DNA from: Deltaproteobacteria bacterium
Lineage (GTDB): Bacteria; Myxococcota; XYA12-FULL-58-9; JAUUZB01
Length of the DNA stretch: 7,805 bases
Assembly: GCA_030590185.1 (NCBI GenBank)
Contig: JAUUZB010000139.1
Span: forward strand, 1 to 7,805
Direction of reading: 5' to 3'
Shown here: positions 1-6,819 of the stretch, in pieces
Layout of the letters: each line of letters starts with the position of its first letter
Position numbering within the stretch: position 1 is the stretch's first letter
Notes under the pieces: generated by a model
Told to the model about the DNA's origin: nothing
What the model saw: only the letters and a program-made list of their open reading frames with translations
Databases searched by the model: none
Position numbers and translations under genes: made by a program

Positions 1-692
1 CCGGAGAAATCCCAACCGTGCTCGATGCAGAAGCCGATAGGCAATCCGTGGCGGCGGGCAGTGGAAATCTCGAGGTCCGAGAACCCGGCTTCGCCCGGGT
101 CGTTGGGAAAGAGAAAGCCGTGGATGCCAAAGGCGGTCGGTGGTTGATCGAAGCCGAGGGGACGATGAACGTGGGGATCGCGGCACCACTCCACGAGCTG
201 CCCCACCTCACTCGGGCGCACCCGACCGAGGCTGTAGCCGGAAGAGGTCCGCAGGCGGGTCGCCGGTCGCTCGCTGAGCTCGAGGATGAGGAAATCCCCG
301 TCGCCGGCGACACCTTTGACCTCCGCGCCGCACCCCTCCCAGAATCGCTCCACCGCCCGGCTCATGGGCGCCTCGACCCGCCAGCGCACCACCCGCGCGC
401 GCTGGGCGCGAAGGTGCTCGGCGAAGGCGATCAGGGCCGGCCGAAACCGCCCCCGCGGCGCGACGATCCAGATCTCGCGCACCCAGTCGTTGGGGAAACC
501 CTCGCCCCGGTCGAGACAGAAGGTCAGCGGTTCGGTGTCAGCCAACGCGATCCCCAGGGCGGGGTCCTCCCACCAACGGGCGCCCGCCAGCTCCCAACCG
601 TAGGGGGCGAGATCGTCAATTTCGAGGCCGGCGCGGCGGGCCAGGTTCGGGAGGCGCCGTCGCTCAACCGGCGACAGCTCACGGATGTTCAA
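1..692 (-). CDS. GNAT-like acetyltransferase-family protein, partial (C-terminus beyond left edge)
   Basis: The minus strand is open from TTG at 690-692 to the window edge, giving 230 residues with no stop. Residues about 45-140 look like a divergent GNAT N-acetyltransferase fold. There is a strand VREIWIV (71-77), then RGRF and a helix where GNAT proteins carry the acetyl-CoA-binding R-G-x-G loop, then AVERFWEGCGAEV (113-125), matching the family's A-x-x-F-Y-x-x-x-G-F region. Residues 152-230 may begin a second GNAT-like unit: RVRPSEVGQLVEWCRDP, later GLPIGFCIEHGW. The start lies 10 bases after the stop of the coiled-coil gene, so the two are probably co-transcribed. TTG was chosen because it sits just after that stop; the Shine-Dalgarno is weak, and a start inside the upstream gene is possible. 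The acyl acceptor cannot be named, and the R-G-x-G loop is degenerate. I am confident it is coding and moderately confident of the family. Confidence 0.72.
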   Translation of the reverse strand, partial: MNIRELSPVERRRLPNLARRAGLEIDDLAPYGWELAGARWWEDPALGIALADTEPLTFCLDRGEGFPNDWVREIWIVAPRGRFRPALIAFAEHLRAQRARVVRWRVEAPMSRAVERFWEGCGAEVKGVAGDGDFLILELSERPATRLRTSSGYSLGRVRPSEVGQLVEWCRDPHVHRPLGFDQPPTAFGIHGFLFPNDPGEAGFSDLEISTARRHGLPIGFCIEHGWDFS

Positions 693-702
693 GCTCGACC
701 CG

Positions 703-1617
703 TCAACCGTTGGGGACGGTCGGATCCGCCGGGTTTGCAGCGGCGTTGGCGTTTTGTCCCTGCTGGGCCTGGGACATCGCCATCACCTTCTCGACCAACA
801 ACAGGATGAGCTCATTGAGCATATCGCTCTTGCCCTGCCCCTGGTTGAGCTGCGCCTCGAGGCTCTTGAGCGTATCCTTGAGGGCGTCGATCCGCTTGTC
901 GAGATTGTTCTTGGTCGACTCGACCTTGGCCAGCTGTGCCTGGGCCACCGCGCCCTTGGCGCCAGGCGCGTCGGCACGCTTCTCGAGGGCCTGGACGTCG
1001 ACCATCTTGCCGTCGACCTCGACCTTACCGCCACTGTCGAAGCGCTCACGATCCGCCTCGAGCTGCTCGAGCTGGTTCTTACAGACCTCGATCGCTTCCT
1101 TGATCGCCTTCATCGCTTGCTCGCGCTCGGTCTTTTGGGACTCGAGCACGATGCGCGCCATGAGGTAGGCGAGGTCGGCGTTGTCGGTGGCCCGCATCGC
1201 TTGGGAGTTGCTCGCGAACTTGTCCATGGCACCGGCCATGTTCTGATTGGCGCCTTCACTCTTGCCCATGGTCAAGGCGGCGATGGTGGTGGCGGAGACC
1301 AGGTTGGTGAACAGGCCCTTGTTCTGAATTGCCGCTTGCGCGATTCGGTCGAGGCCCTCGGGGGTCGGGGTGATCTTGACCTTCTTGAGGGCGGCGACGA
1401 GGTTCTCGTTGGCCTTGATGTCAACGGCGAACTGTTCGCGGCGCACGCCAGACATCTTCTCGCTACCAGCGCCCTGGCCAGCATGCTGAGCGGCGACGAT
1501 CTCTGCCTTGATCCGATCCTCTTGGACCGGTGCTACGGTCCCGGCCTTGGTGGCCTGCTCTACTCCGGGAAGGGTTGCGAGAACATTTGATCCGCCGGCT
1601 GCGCCTACTGAACTCAT
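703..1617 (-). CDS. Coiled-coil protein of unknown function (possibly an exported, type III translocator-like protein)
   Basis: This 304-residue protein matches no family I recognise with certainty. ATG at 1615-1617 was chosen over a longer frame reaching 1785 because GGAGG lies six bases upstream of it. There is no signal peptide and a single Cys (179). The N-terminus is rich in Gly, Ala and Ser. A mildly hydrophobic stretch covers about 101-117. A long helical region with heptad-like spacing runs from about 147 to 193. A Gly/Asp linker (194-222) follows, then a second coiled coil (224-258), an amphipathic helix LNELILLLVEKVMAM (267-281) and an Asn/Ala/Gln-rich tail. This pattern (flexible N-terminus, helix near DLAYLMARIV, charged coils, amphipathic C-terminal helix) recalls secreted filament or translocator proteins of type III systems. 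That is shape resemblance only. The GNAT-like gene follows after 10 bases. Confidence 0.8.
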   Translation of the reverse strand: MSSVGAAGGSNVLATLPGVEQATKAGTVAPVQEDRIKAEIVAAQHAGQGAGSEKMSGVRREQFAVDIKANENLVAALKKVKITPTPEGLDRIAQAAIQNKGLFTNLVSATTIAALTMGKSEGANQNMAGAMDKFASNSQAMRATDNADLAYLMARIVLESQKTEREQAMKAIKEAIEVCKNQLEQLEADRERFDSGGKVEVDGKMVDVQALEKRADAPGAKGAVAQAQLAKVESTKNNLDKRIDALKDTLKSLEAQLNQGQGKSDMLNELILLLVEKVMAMSQAQQGQNANAAANPADPTVPNG

Positions 1618-1623
1618 TTGGAG

Positions 1624-1628
1624 CCTCC
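1624..1628 (-). promoter_or_regulatory. Shine-Dalgarno site of the coiled-coil gene
   Basis: The minus strand reads GGAGG here, six bases before the ATG at 1615-1617. This is the best ribosome-binding site in the window. It fixes the start of the coiled-coil gene against the longer upstream frame. Confidence 0.75.
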
Positions 1629-1649
1629 ACCGCTCGTGGTTTGCGCCCG

Positions 1650-1678
1650 AGACTAAACGAGGACAGGTCGTTTGACAA
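1650..1678 (-). promoter_or_regulatory. Candidate sigma70-type promoter of the coiled-coil gene
   Basis: On the minus strand, TTGTCA (1673-1678, five of six bases of the -35 consensus) is followed after exactly 17 bases by TAGTCT (1650-1655, three of six including the leading TA and final T). It lies about 33 bases upstream of the ATG. That would leave room for a short leader containing the GGAGG site. The -10 match is weak, so this is a candidate only. Confidence 0.3.
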
Positions 1679-1695
1679 GCATCACCAGCCGTGGC

Positions 1696-1710
1696 GGCCC
1701 GTTTCGGGCC
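1696..1710. repeat. Small perfect hairpin (6-bp stem, 3-base loop)
   Basis: GGCCCG and CGGGCC flank a TTT loop. A short T run (1718-1722) follows eight bases later on the plus strand. No plus-strand gene ends upstream, so this is unlikely to be a terminator. It may be an operator or a chance palindrome in GC-rich DNA. Confidence 0.35.
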
Positions 1711-1754
1711 ACAATCATTTTTGCCCCGAACCGGAAGCTGGTAAAAAGAACCGA

Positions 1755-1773
1755 CACCTGGGGCCCAGGGGTG
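1755..1773. repeat. Imperfect inverted repeat upstream of the receiver-EAL gene
   Basis: CACCTGGG is followed by one G and then CCCAGGGGTG, the reverse complement of the left arm apart from two extra G. The 19-bp element ends 67 bases before the likely start of the receiver-EAL gene, a distance compatible with an operator. No regulator family can be assigned. Confidence 0.3.
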
Positions 1774-1840
1774 AACGCTCGCCAAGAACGAGCCGTTTAG
1801 ATTCGTGGGGAGGATGCATCAAGCCACCCCGCTGCAAACC

Positions 1841-3019
1841 ATGACATCAGAACAACCGACTGACGCCAAGACCGTGGGCCGTGTACTAGTGGTGGACGAC
1901 GAGGAGGCGATCCTGGTCACCTTCCGCCGCATTCTAGAAATGGCCGGCTACACCGTCGAGACCGCGGCGAGCGCCCAGGCCGCCATGGCCAGCCTGCAGG
2001 AGAGCAACGGCTTCAACGCCGTCATCTCCGACATCACCATGCCCGGGGCGGACGGGCTCGAGCTGCTGCGCAAGATCCGCTCCCACGACCAGGACGTGCC
2101 GGTGATCTTGATGACCGGCGGCCCCACCCTGCAGAGCGCCATCGAGGCCGTGGAGCTCGGCGCGCTCAAATACCTCACCAAGCCGATCGCCCGCGACGAC
2201 CTGCTCGAAACCATCGGCTATGCGGTGCGCATGCACCGGCTCGCCAAGGCGAAGCGCGAGGCGATGACCCACGTTGGTGAGGATGATGCGCTCGAGGGGG
2301 ACCGCCTGAACCTCGAGGCCACGTTCGAGCGATCGCTCGAGGCGCTCTGGATCGCCTACCAGCCAATCGTGAGCTGGGACGAACGGCGGGTCTGGGGCTA
2401 CGAGGCGCTGGTGCGCTCCGACGAGCCCCAGGCTCCTCACCCCGGCATCCTCATCCCCATGGCTGAACGCCTCGGCCGGCTTTTCGATCTCGGTCGCAAG
2501 GTTCGAGAGCTGGTGGCCGATCGGGCCGACTCAATTGCAGAGCCGCACCACCTGTTCGTGAATCTGCACCCGGAGGATCTGCTCGACACCACGCTCTACG
2601 CCCCAGGCTCGCCATTGTCGCGGGTGGCGAAGCGAGTGGTTCTGGAACTGACCGAGCGGGTCTCCCTCGACCGCATCCCATCGCTCCAGGACCGGCTCAA
2701 GTCCCTGCGTGACCTCGGCTTCCGCCTGGCGGTCGACGATCTCGGCGCGGGCTACGCCGGACTCTCCGCCTTTGCCCAAATCGAGCCCGACGTCGCCAAG
2801 ATCGACATGTCGCTGGTGCGCAACGTCGACAAGGATCCCAAGCGCCTGCGTCTCATCAAGGCGATGGTCGACGTCTGCCTCGAAATGAAGATCCAGGTGG
2901 TCAACGAAGGGATCGAAACCGAGGCAGAGCGCGACACCCTCGCCTCCATCGGCTGCGATCTCATGCAGGGCTACTACTTCGCCCGCCCGGCGCGGGAACC
3001 GGCCACTGTCGAGCTCTAG
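1841..3019 (+). CDS. Response regulator with receiver and EAL domains (predicted cyclic-di-GMP phosphodiesterase)
   Basis: This predicted cytoplasmic two-component output protein of 392 residues should hydrolyse cyclic di-GMP to pGpG. The receiver domain (about 13-130) has the acidic pair D19-D20, phosphoacceptor D64 in ISDITMP, T92 and K114 (LTKP). A linker of about 25 residues leads to an EAL domain (about 158-385). Its metal and catalytic signatures look intact: E188-A-L, N241 in FVNLHP, E269 in LELTE, D299-D300 in DDLGAGY, K320 in AKID, E356 in NEGIET and Q376 in MQGYY. The family's usual AEGVET is NEGIET here. There is no GGDEF domain. The start is uncertain: in-frame GTG 1805 and ATG 1814 also exist, and GGGGAGG (1807-1813) is too close to 1814 and rather far from 1841. 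I chose 1841 because MTSEQ leads directly into the receiver. The partner histidine kinase is not in this window. Confidence 0.93.
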   Translation: MTSEQPTDAKTVGRVLVVDDEEAILVTFRRILEMAGYTVETAASAQAAMASLQESNGFNAVISDITMPGADGLELLRKIRSHDQDVPVILMTGGPTLQSAIEAVELGALKYLTKPIARDDLLETIGYAVRMHRLAKAKREAMTHVGEDDALEGDRLNLEATFERSLEALWIAYQPIVSWDERRVWGYEALVRSDEPQAPHPGILIPMAERLGRLFDLGRKVRELVADRADSIAEPHHLFVNLHPEDLLDTTLYAPGSPLSRVAKRVVLELTERVSLDRIPSLQDRLKSLRDLGFRLAVDDLGAGYAGLSAFAQIEPDVAKIDMSLVRNVDKDPKRLRLIKAMVDVCLEMKIQVVNEGIETEAERDTLASIGCDLMQGYYFARPAREPATVEL

Positions 3020-3093
3020 CCCGGGGCCAAGGTGCCAAGGCCTCCGCATCGGGGACTTTGGTTGGACCCGAAACGACGCTATGAGCCTGGGTG

Positions 3094-3279
3094 ATGACCA
3101 AGCTTCGCTGGACCGAGATCCTGTTCATCATCTGCTTTCTGCTGATCGCGGTCGGCGGGACCTGGCTGTGGCCCTCCGAGTCCTTCAGCGAAGCGTTGAT
3201 CGTACTGGTGGTCGCCACGGTCATCGCGGCGGGTGTGTGGTTGGCGGTCGTCCTCGCCATCACCCGGCGGCGGGAATAA
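3094..3279 (+). CDS. Small two-helix membrane protein
   Basis: This is a 61-residue predicted inner-membrane protein of unknown function. Two hydrophobic helices (about 9-26 and 34-56) are joined by a short loop PSESFSE. Basic residues at the N-terminus (K3, R5) and the C-terminus (R58-R60) suggest a hairpin with both ends in the cytoplasm. An in-frame GTG at 3091 adds one residue, and no strong Shine-Dalgarno separates the two starts. It lies 74 bases after the receiver-EAL gene on the same strand and may be co-transcribed with it. Its stop (3277-3279) touches the stop of the converging Hsp70-like gene. The amphiphilic layout and positive-inside ends support a real gene over a chance frame, but small size keeps confidence moderate. 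Confidence 0.6.
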   Translation: MTKLRWTEILFIICFLLIAVGGTWLWPSESFSEALIVLVVATVIAAGVWLAVVLAITRRRE

Positions 3280-5010
3280 TCACAACAACCTCACCACTGG
3301 CTCATCCGCCATCAACCGTCTCGACGTCTCGAGGTCGATCACGGTCGCGCACAGCCAACGCTCGGCGTTGACCCCAAAGGCGATGTCGAGGCGCGGCTTG
3401 CGGTCCCGCGGTGCGTGGGGCGGGTTCAGGCGGCCGAGGGTTGGGTTGGCGTCGTTGAGGGAGACCACCAGCCGTTCGTCACCGGCGTGGCCGCCGAGCT
3501 TGTGCACGTTGCCGGCCGCGTCCCAGCCGAACACCCGCTCGGCACCACCGTTGCGGCCGATCTCGGCGACCAGCAGCTTAAACAGGGTCTCCGGCTCGCC
3601 GAGGGAACAGGTCGGCACGAATTGGCGGCGAAAGAACTCGCTGGTGGTCGGGAAGGCGGTGCCCCGGGGTATGATCACCGTGTACTCCGGCTCGTGGGTC
3701 TCGAGGTTGTGGGTCACCAACGCATAGTCGTGAACGATGAAGTCGGATTGACCGTAACTGTCGGCCGCGAAGGCGGCGGCACCATAAGCCACCGCCTCGA
3801 ACGGCTGCCAGCCACGCACTCGATCCCGCCCGAAGCGCTCCTCAAAGAGCGGATAGATACCGGGCAGCAGGGTCGAGCCACCGACGAGCAGCACGTCGTC
3901 GATGGCGTCGAGACCGATGCCCTTGGCCGCCGCCTGGTCGACCACCGAGTCGACGCAGGTCTCGAGGAGATCATAGAGCCCATGGCGGCGCATGATCTCC
4001 GCCAGGTCATCCTTGTCGATCCGCAGACGCGGTGTGTCCCCGGAGAGACGCGCTTGGAAGCTGCGCAGCTCCTCCGGCGGCGTGACGTAGAATCCCTCGC
4101 TGGCCTTGAAGTAGACGCTCTCTTTGACCCGGCGGGCCTCCTCGAGCATCAGGCGGTTCAACACCCACAAGGGATCGCCGCGCTCCTCGGGCAGCCGGAA
4201 CTGCAGCCGCTCGCAAAACTCGTCGCGCAGCCAATGGTCGACGTTGTCCCCGCCTACCCCACGGCCATCCTTGGCGATCACCGCGCAACTGCCCGCGCGG
4301 ACGCTCTTGGGGGTCAGCAACACCAACGCCAGATCGAGGGTTCCGCCGCCGAAGTCGACCACCAGCACGTGTCGCTCACCTCGGAGGCCTAGGCCGTAAC
4401 CGAGGGCCGCGGCCACCGGCTCGTCGATGAAGCGCACGCGTTTGACCCCGAGCCCGTGGGTGATTTGGAGCAGCTCGGCGCGGTAAGTCTCGTAGGCGTC
4501 CACCGGCGCGGTCAGCACCAGATCGCGAATCCGCTCCCCGGTGGTGCGTTTGACCTCTGCGAACAGCTCACGCACGAAGATGCGCGTCACGTCCCGCGCG
4601 CTGTAGGCGCGACCCGCCCGGCGCGCCACCGGCCGCAACGGTTCCCGGGCCAGCGCCGGCTTGAAGCGCTCGGCGAAGCCGGGCAGCGGCTGGGCCTCGT
4701 TGAGCTCGAGGGCATCGCGTCCGATGCGGGCCAGGCGGCCCAAAAAGAACCGCTTGGCCAGGAAGGGGCGACTCCCGAGGTGCGACCAAAACCCCAGCTC
4801 CCCAGCGAGCTGCACCGCCGAGGGGACCAGCCGGGGCGCCTCCAAGGGATCCGATTTTTCGCCGGTCCGATCCCCAACGATCAGATCTCTGCCCTCACCA
4901 CTGGCCCGACGGCAAATCGCCGGCAGCTCGACCAGCCGCGGCCGCTCTTCCTGCTCCTGCCAGCGCGCGATGCCGGTGTTGGTCGTGCCGATGTCCAGGG
5001 CCCACGCCAT
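3280..5010 (-). CDS. Hsp70-like ATPase lacking the C-terminal lid
   Basis: This 576-residue protein belongs to the Hsp70/actin-like ATPase superfamily and is probably cytoplasmic (no signal peptide or membrane helix). The nucleotide-binding half shows phosphate-1 DIGTTNTG (6-13), a Lys-Arg at 86-87 matching the catalytic lysine region of DnaK, connect-1 FIDEPVAAALGYG (194-206), phosphate-2 VVDFGGGTLDLAL (217-229), GVGGDNVD (251-258), adenosine motif VLLVGGSTLLPG (373-384) and YGAAAFA (409-415). The equivalents of the DnaK catalytic residues (D6, K86, E197, D219, T224) are all present, so ATPase activity is expected. A divergent beta substrate-binding domain follows (about 428-565), with IPRGTAFPTT and a final DIAFGVNAE strand. 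The protein then stops, so the roughly 100-residue helical lid of DnaK is missing. DnaK is about 640 residues. The gene follows the kinase gene by 66 bases. ATG at 5008-5010 has only a weak GGGGTG upstream. Confidence 0.92.
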   Translation of the reverse strand: MAWALDIGTTNTGIARWQEQEERPRLVELPAICRRASGEGRDLIVGDRTGEKSDPLEAPRLVPSAVQLAGELGFWSHLGSRPFLAKRFFLGRLARIGRDALELNEAQPLPGFAERFKPALAREPLRPVARRAGRAYSARDVTRIFVRELFAEVKRTTGERIRDLVLTAPVDAYETYRAELLQITHGLGVKRVRFIDEPVAAALGYGLGLRGERHVLVVDFGGGTLDLALVLLTPKSVRAGSCAVIAKDGRGVGGDNVDHWLRDEFCERLQFRLPEERGDPLWVLNRLMLEEARRVKESVYFKASEGFYVTPPEELRSFQARLSGDTPRLRIDKDDLAEIMRRHGLYDLLETCVDSVVDQAAAKGIGLDAIDDVLLVGGSTLLPGIYPLFEERFGRDRVRGWQPFEAVAYGAAAFAADSYGQSDFIVHDYALVTHNLETHEPEYTVIIPRGTAFPTTSEFFRRQFVPTCSLGEPETLFKLLVAEIGRNGGAERVFGWDAAGNVHKLGGHAGDERLVVSLNDANPTLGRLNPPHAPRDRKPRLDIAFGVNAERWLCATVIDLETSRRLMADEPVVRLL

Positions 5011-5076
5011 CGGAAATCTACACCCCAGCCACGCTCGTCTCAGCGAATCCCCGCCCGTCGACCCAACGCCGGCTAG

Positions 5077-6798
5077 CTATTTGAATTTCGGTTTGAATTT
5101 CGTGACCTGATCCGCCGCGATGGTCACCTGACGCTTCTCGTCAACACCCTCATCCTGGTTGACGAACCGCAGGGTGTGCGTTCCGGCTGGCAACGACTTG
5201 CGCGCAAACGGCGTCTCGCCGAGGGCCTTGCCTTTGAAAAAAACCGTGGTGTACGGCGTCGTCTTGCAGCTCAAGAATCCGGTCCCGGCTGCCTTGGCCA
5301 GCGGAGGGGCCGCCGCCACCGACTCCGGCGTCGTCTTGCCGGCCTTGGTGCCTCCCCGCCGACCCTTCTTGCCCGGCTTGCGCTTGGCGAGGGTGACCTT
5401 CTCTTGATGGACCTTGCCGGCGGCCAAGGTGATCCGTATCTGCTTGGACTCGAAGTTGCGCTTCTCGAGCACCAGCAGGTGTTCCACCTTCGGGACCAAA
5501 GTGTTGATCGTCACCGGGGTGCTGCCGAGCACCGTCTTGCCAGCCATGACCGTGGCGCCGGGGGGCACCGAGGTCAGCTCCAACACGGCCGCGACGGCGG
5601 GCGGGCCGACGCCGGCCTTGACCGGCCGCTCCGACCCCGCCTTCGACGCCGCGGCGGTCACCGCTGGCGAGGCCGGGCGCGTGGCGCGGTAGGTGAAGAA
5701 ACCGCCAACCGCCACCGCCACCGCGAGGACGGCCGCGATGGCGAGCTTAGGTCCAGCGCCACGCTTGCGCGCCCCAGCCCGCAGGGTTTTCTCCCCGATG
5801 TCGACCGTCGGTCCGTCGCCCAGGTCGATCAAGAAGTTGTCACCGGTGGGCGTCAGGTTCTTGGTCGCCTCTTCGATCCGATCGCCACAAACGCTCGACA
5901 CGAAGCTGGCCACCTCGCGCTCGTTGACCCGCTTGGAGACGGACTCGAGGTAGTCGCCGAGATCGTTGGCGGCGTCGCGGCAGGTTGGGAAACGCACATC
6001 GCGGTCGCGCTCGAGCATGCGCTTGACGACGTCGGCGAGCATCGGTGGGAAGCCGGGCAGCTTCTCGGTGAGGTCCGGGATCGGCGCCTCGAGCACCTTC
6101 TGCATCGTGTCGGCGGCGTGCTCCCCCTTGAACAACCGACGGCCGACGCACATCTCCCACAACACGATACCGAGCGCGAACTGATCGCTGCGCCCGTCGA
6201 GATCATCACCGAGCGCCTGCTCCGGCGACATGTAGCTCATCTTGCCCTTGACCCGGCCGGTCATGGTGCGGGTGGAGCGGTTGGCGGCCTTGGCGATGCC
6301 AAAGTCGACGATCTTGGTCACCCCGTCGTCGCGCACCATGATGTTCTGAGGGCTGATGTCACGATGCACGATGTAGAGCGCCCGGCCGGCGGTGTCCTTG
6401 GCGCTGTGGGCATGATCGAGGCCGAGGGCGGCGTCGTGGACCACCCGCGCCGCGACGCTCGGCGGGATGCGCTTCTTCTGTTTGTACGAGTCGACGATCA
6501 GGTTGGAGATGCTCTCCCCGCGGATGTACTCCATGGCGATGAAGTAGACCCCCTCCCACTTGCCGACCTCGAAGATCGAAACGATGTTCGGGTGGTTGAG
6601 GGTCGCCGCCACCCGCGCCTCGTCCAGAAACTCCGTGATGAATTTCTCCTCCTCGGCCAGGTCCGGCAGGAGATTCTTGAGGATCACCAGTCGCTCGAAG
6701 CCGGCCACCCCCACCTGCTTGGCGAGAAAGATCTCACCCATGCCACCGATCGCCAGGCGGCGGATGATTTCGTACTTCTCGAAGACCAGCTTGGACAA
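5077..6798 (-). CDS. Transmembrane Ser/Thr protein kinase with two PEGA-like domains
   Basis: This 573-residue membrane kinase has an N-terminal cytoplasmic kinase domain (about 9-285). It shows the Gly-rich loop AIGGMGEIFLAK (16-27), K41 in VILK, E60 in the C-helix, HRDISPQN (145-152), DFG (165-167) and SPEQ (191-194), so it should be active. Ser/Thr residues 175-180 (S-T-R-T-M-T) in the activation loop are likely autophosphorylation sites. A juxtamembrane segment leads to one membrane helix (about 352-370). Outside lie a PEGA domain (about 405-470, with SVPPGATV and LGSTPV), a Lys/Arg/Gly-rich linker (472-488) and a second PEGA-like domain (about 508-572, LGETPF). TTG at 6796-6798 is used. 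The frame has a stop at 6820-6822, and the first in-frame ATG lies inside the Gly-rich loop. The gene starts 21 bases after its upstream neighbour, so co-transcription is likely. The kinase resembles myxobacterial PEGA kinases; its target is unknown. Confidence 0.95.
   Translation of the reverse strand: MSKLVFEKYEIIRRLAIGGMGEIFLAKQVGVAGFERLVILKNLLPDLAEEEKFITEFLDEARVAATLNHPNIVSIFEVGKWEGVYFIAMEYIRGESISNLIVDSYKQKKRIPPSVAARVVHDAALGLDHAHSAKDTAGRALYIVHRDISPQNIMVRDDGVTKIVDFGIAKAANRSTRTMTGRVKGKMSYMSPEQALGDDLDGRSDQFALGIVLWEMCVGRRLFKGEHAADTMQKVLEAPIPDLTEKLPGFPPMLADVVKRMLERDRDVRFPTCRDAANDLGDYLESVSKRVNEREVASFVSSVCGDRIEEATKNLTPTGDNFLIDLGDGPTVDIGEKTLRAGARKRGAGPKLAIAAVLAVAVAVGGFFTYRATRPASPAVTAAASKAGSERPVKAGVGPPAVAAVLELTSVPPGATVMAGKTVLGSTPVTINTLVPKVEHLLVLEKRNFESKQIRITLAAGKVHQEKVTLAKRKPGKKGRRGGTKAGKTTPESVAAAPPLAKAAGTGFLSCKTTPYTTVFFKGKALGETPFARKSLPAGTHTLRFVNQDEGVDEKRQVTIAADQVTKFKPKFK
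5080..5102. repeat. Tandem 11-bp direct repeat at the 3' end of the kinase gene
   Basis: TTTGAATTTCG occurs at 5080-5090 and again at 5092-5102, a 12-base period that keeps the reading frame. On the minus strand it encodes the terminal KFKPKFK of the kinase. This looks like a small in-frame duplication. Confidence 0.7.
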
Positions 6799-6819
6799 GG
6801 TGCGCTCGGCTCGTTCGGG

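Larger units (their letters stand above)
1618..1840. other. Divergent intergenic region
   Basis: These 223 bases separate the coiled-coil gene (minus) from the receiver-EAL gene (plus) and must hold promoters for both. It is less GC-rich than the genes and contains short A and T runs. Besides the minus-strand promoter candidate, it has two inverted repeats (1696-1710 and 1755-1773). For the plus strand, only a poor pair was seen: TTGCCC at 1721 and TAAAAA at 1742, spaced 15 bases. No small gene with a convincing start was found. Confidence 0.6.

Noticed and set aside
18..809. A 263-codon plus-strand open frame at the left edge
   Set aside because: It covers the GNAT-like gene and the end of the coiled-coil gene. 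Its composition (Pro, Arg, Gly, Ala) is typical of antisense frames. The minus strand gives a more protein-like product with natural gene spacing.
685..1590. A 301-codon plus-strand open frame opposite the coiled-coil gene
   Set aside because: It is Leu/Gly/Asp-rich shadow coding of a Lys/Glu/Gln-rich protein, with no start signal.
1672..1677. TTGACA on the plus strand as a -35 box for the receiver-EAL gene
   Set aside because: The region 16-18 bases downstream is GC-only (CGGCCC) and cannot serve as a -10 box. The same bases fit a minus-strand promoter better.
1696..1722. Hairpin plus T run as a rho-independent terminator
   Set aside because: No plus-strand gene ends upstream of it. The T run is eight bases from the stem and only five bases long.
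1618..1785. An N-terminal extension of 56 residues for the coiled-coil gene
   Set aside because: The in-frame start at 1615-1617 has GGAGG at ideal spacing. The extension covers the likely promoter and is not protein-like.
3020..3093. Direct repeat of GCCAAGG in the gap after the receiver-EAL gene
   Set aside because: It is too short to mean much, and there is no stem with a T run to support a terminator.
3415..4392. A 325-codon plus-strand open frame opposite the Hsp70-like gene
   Set aside because: The minus strand carries unmistakable Hsp70 motifs over the same bases. This frame has no domain and only shadow-like composition.
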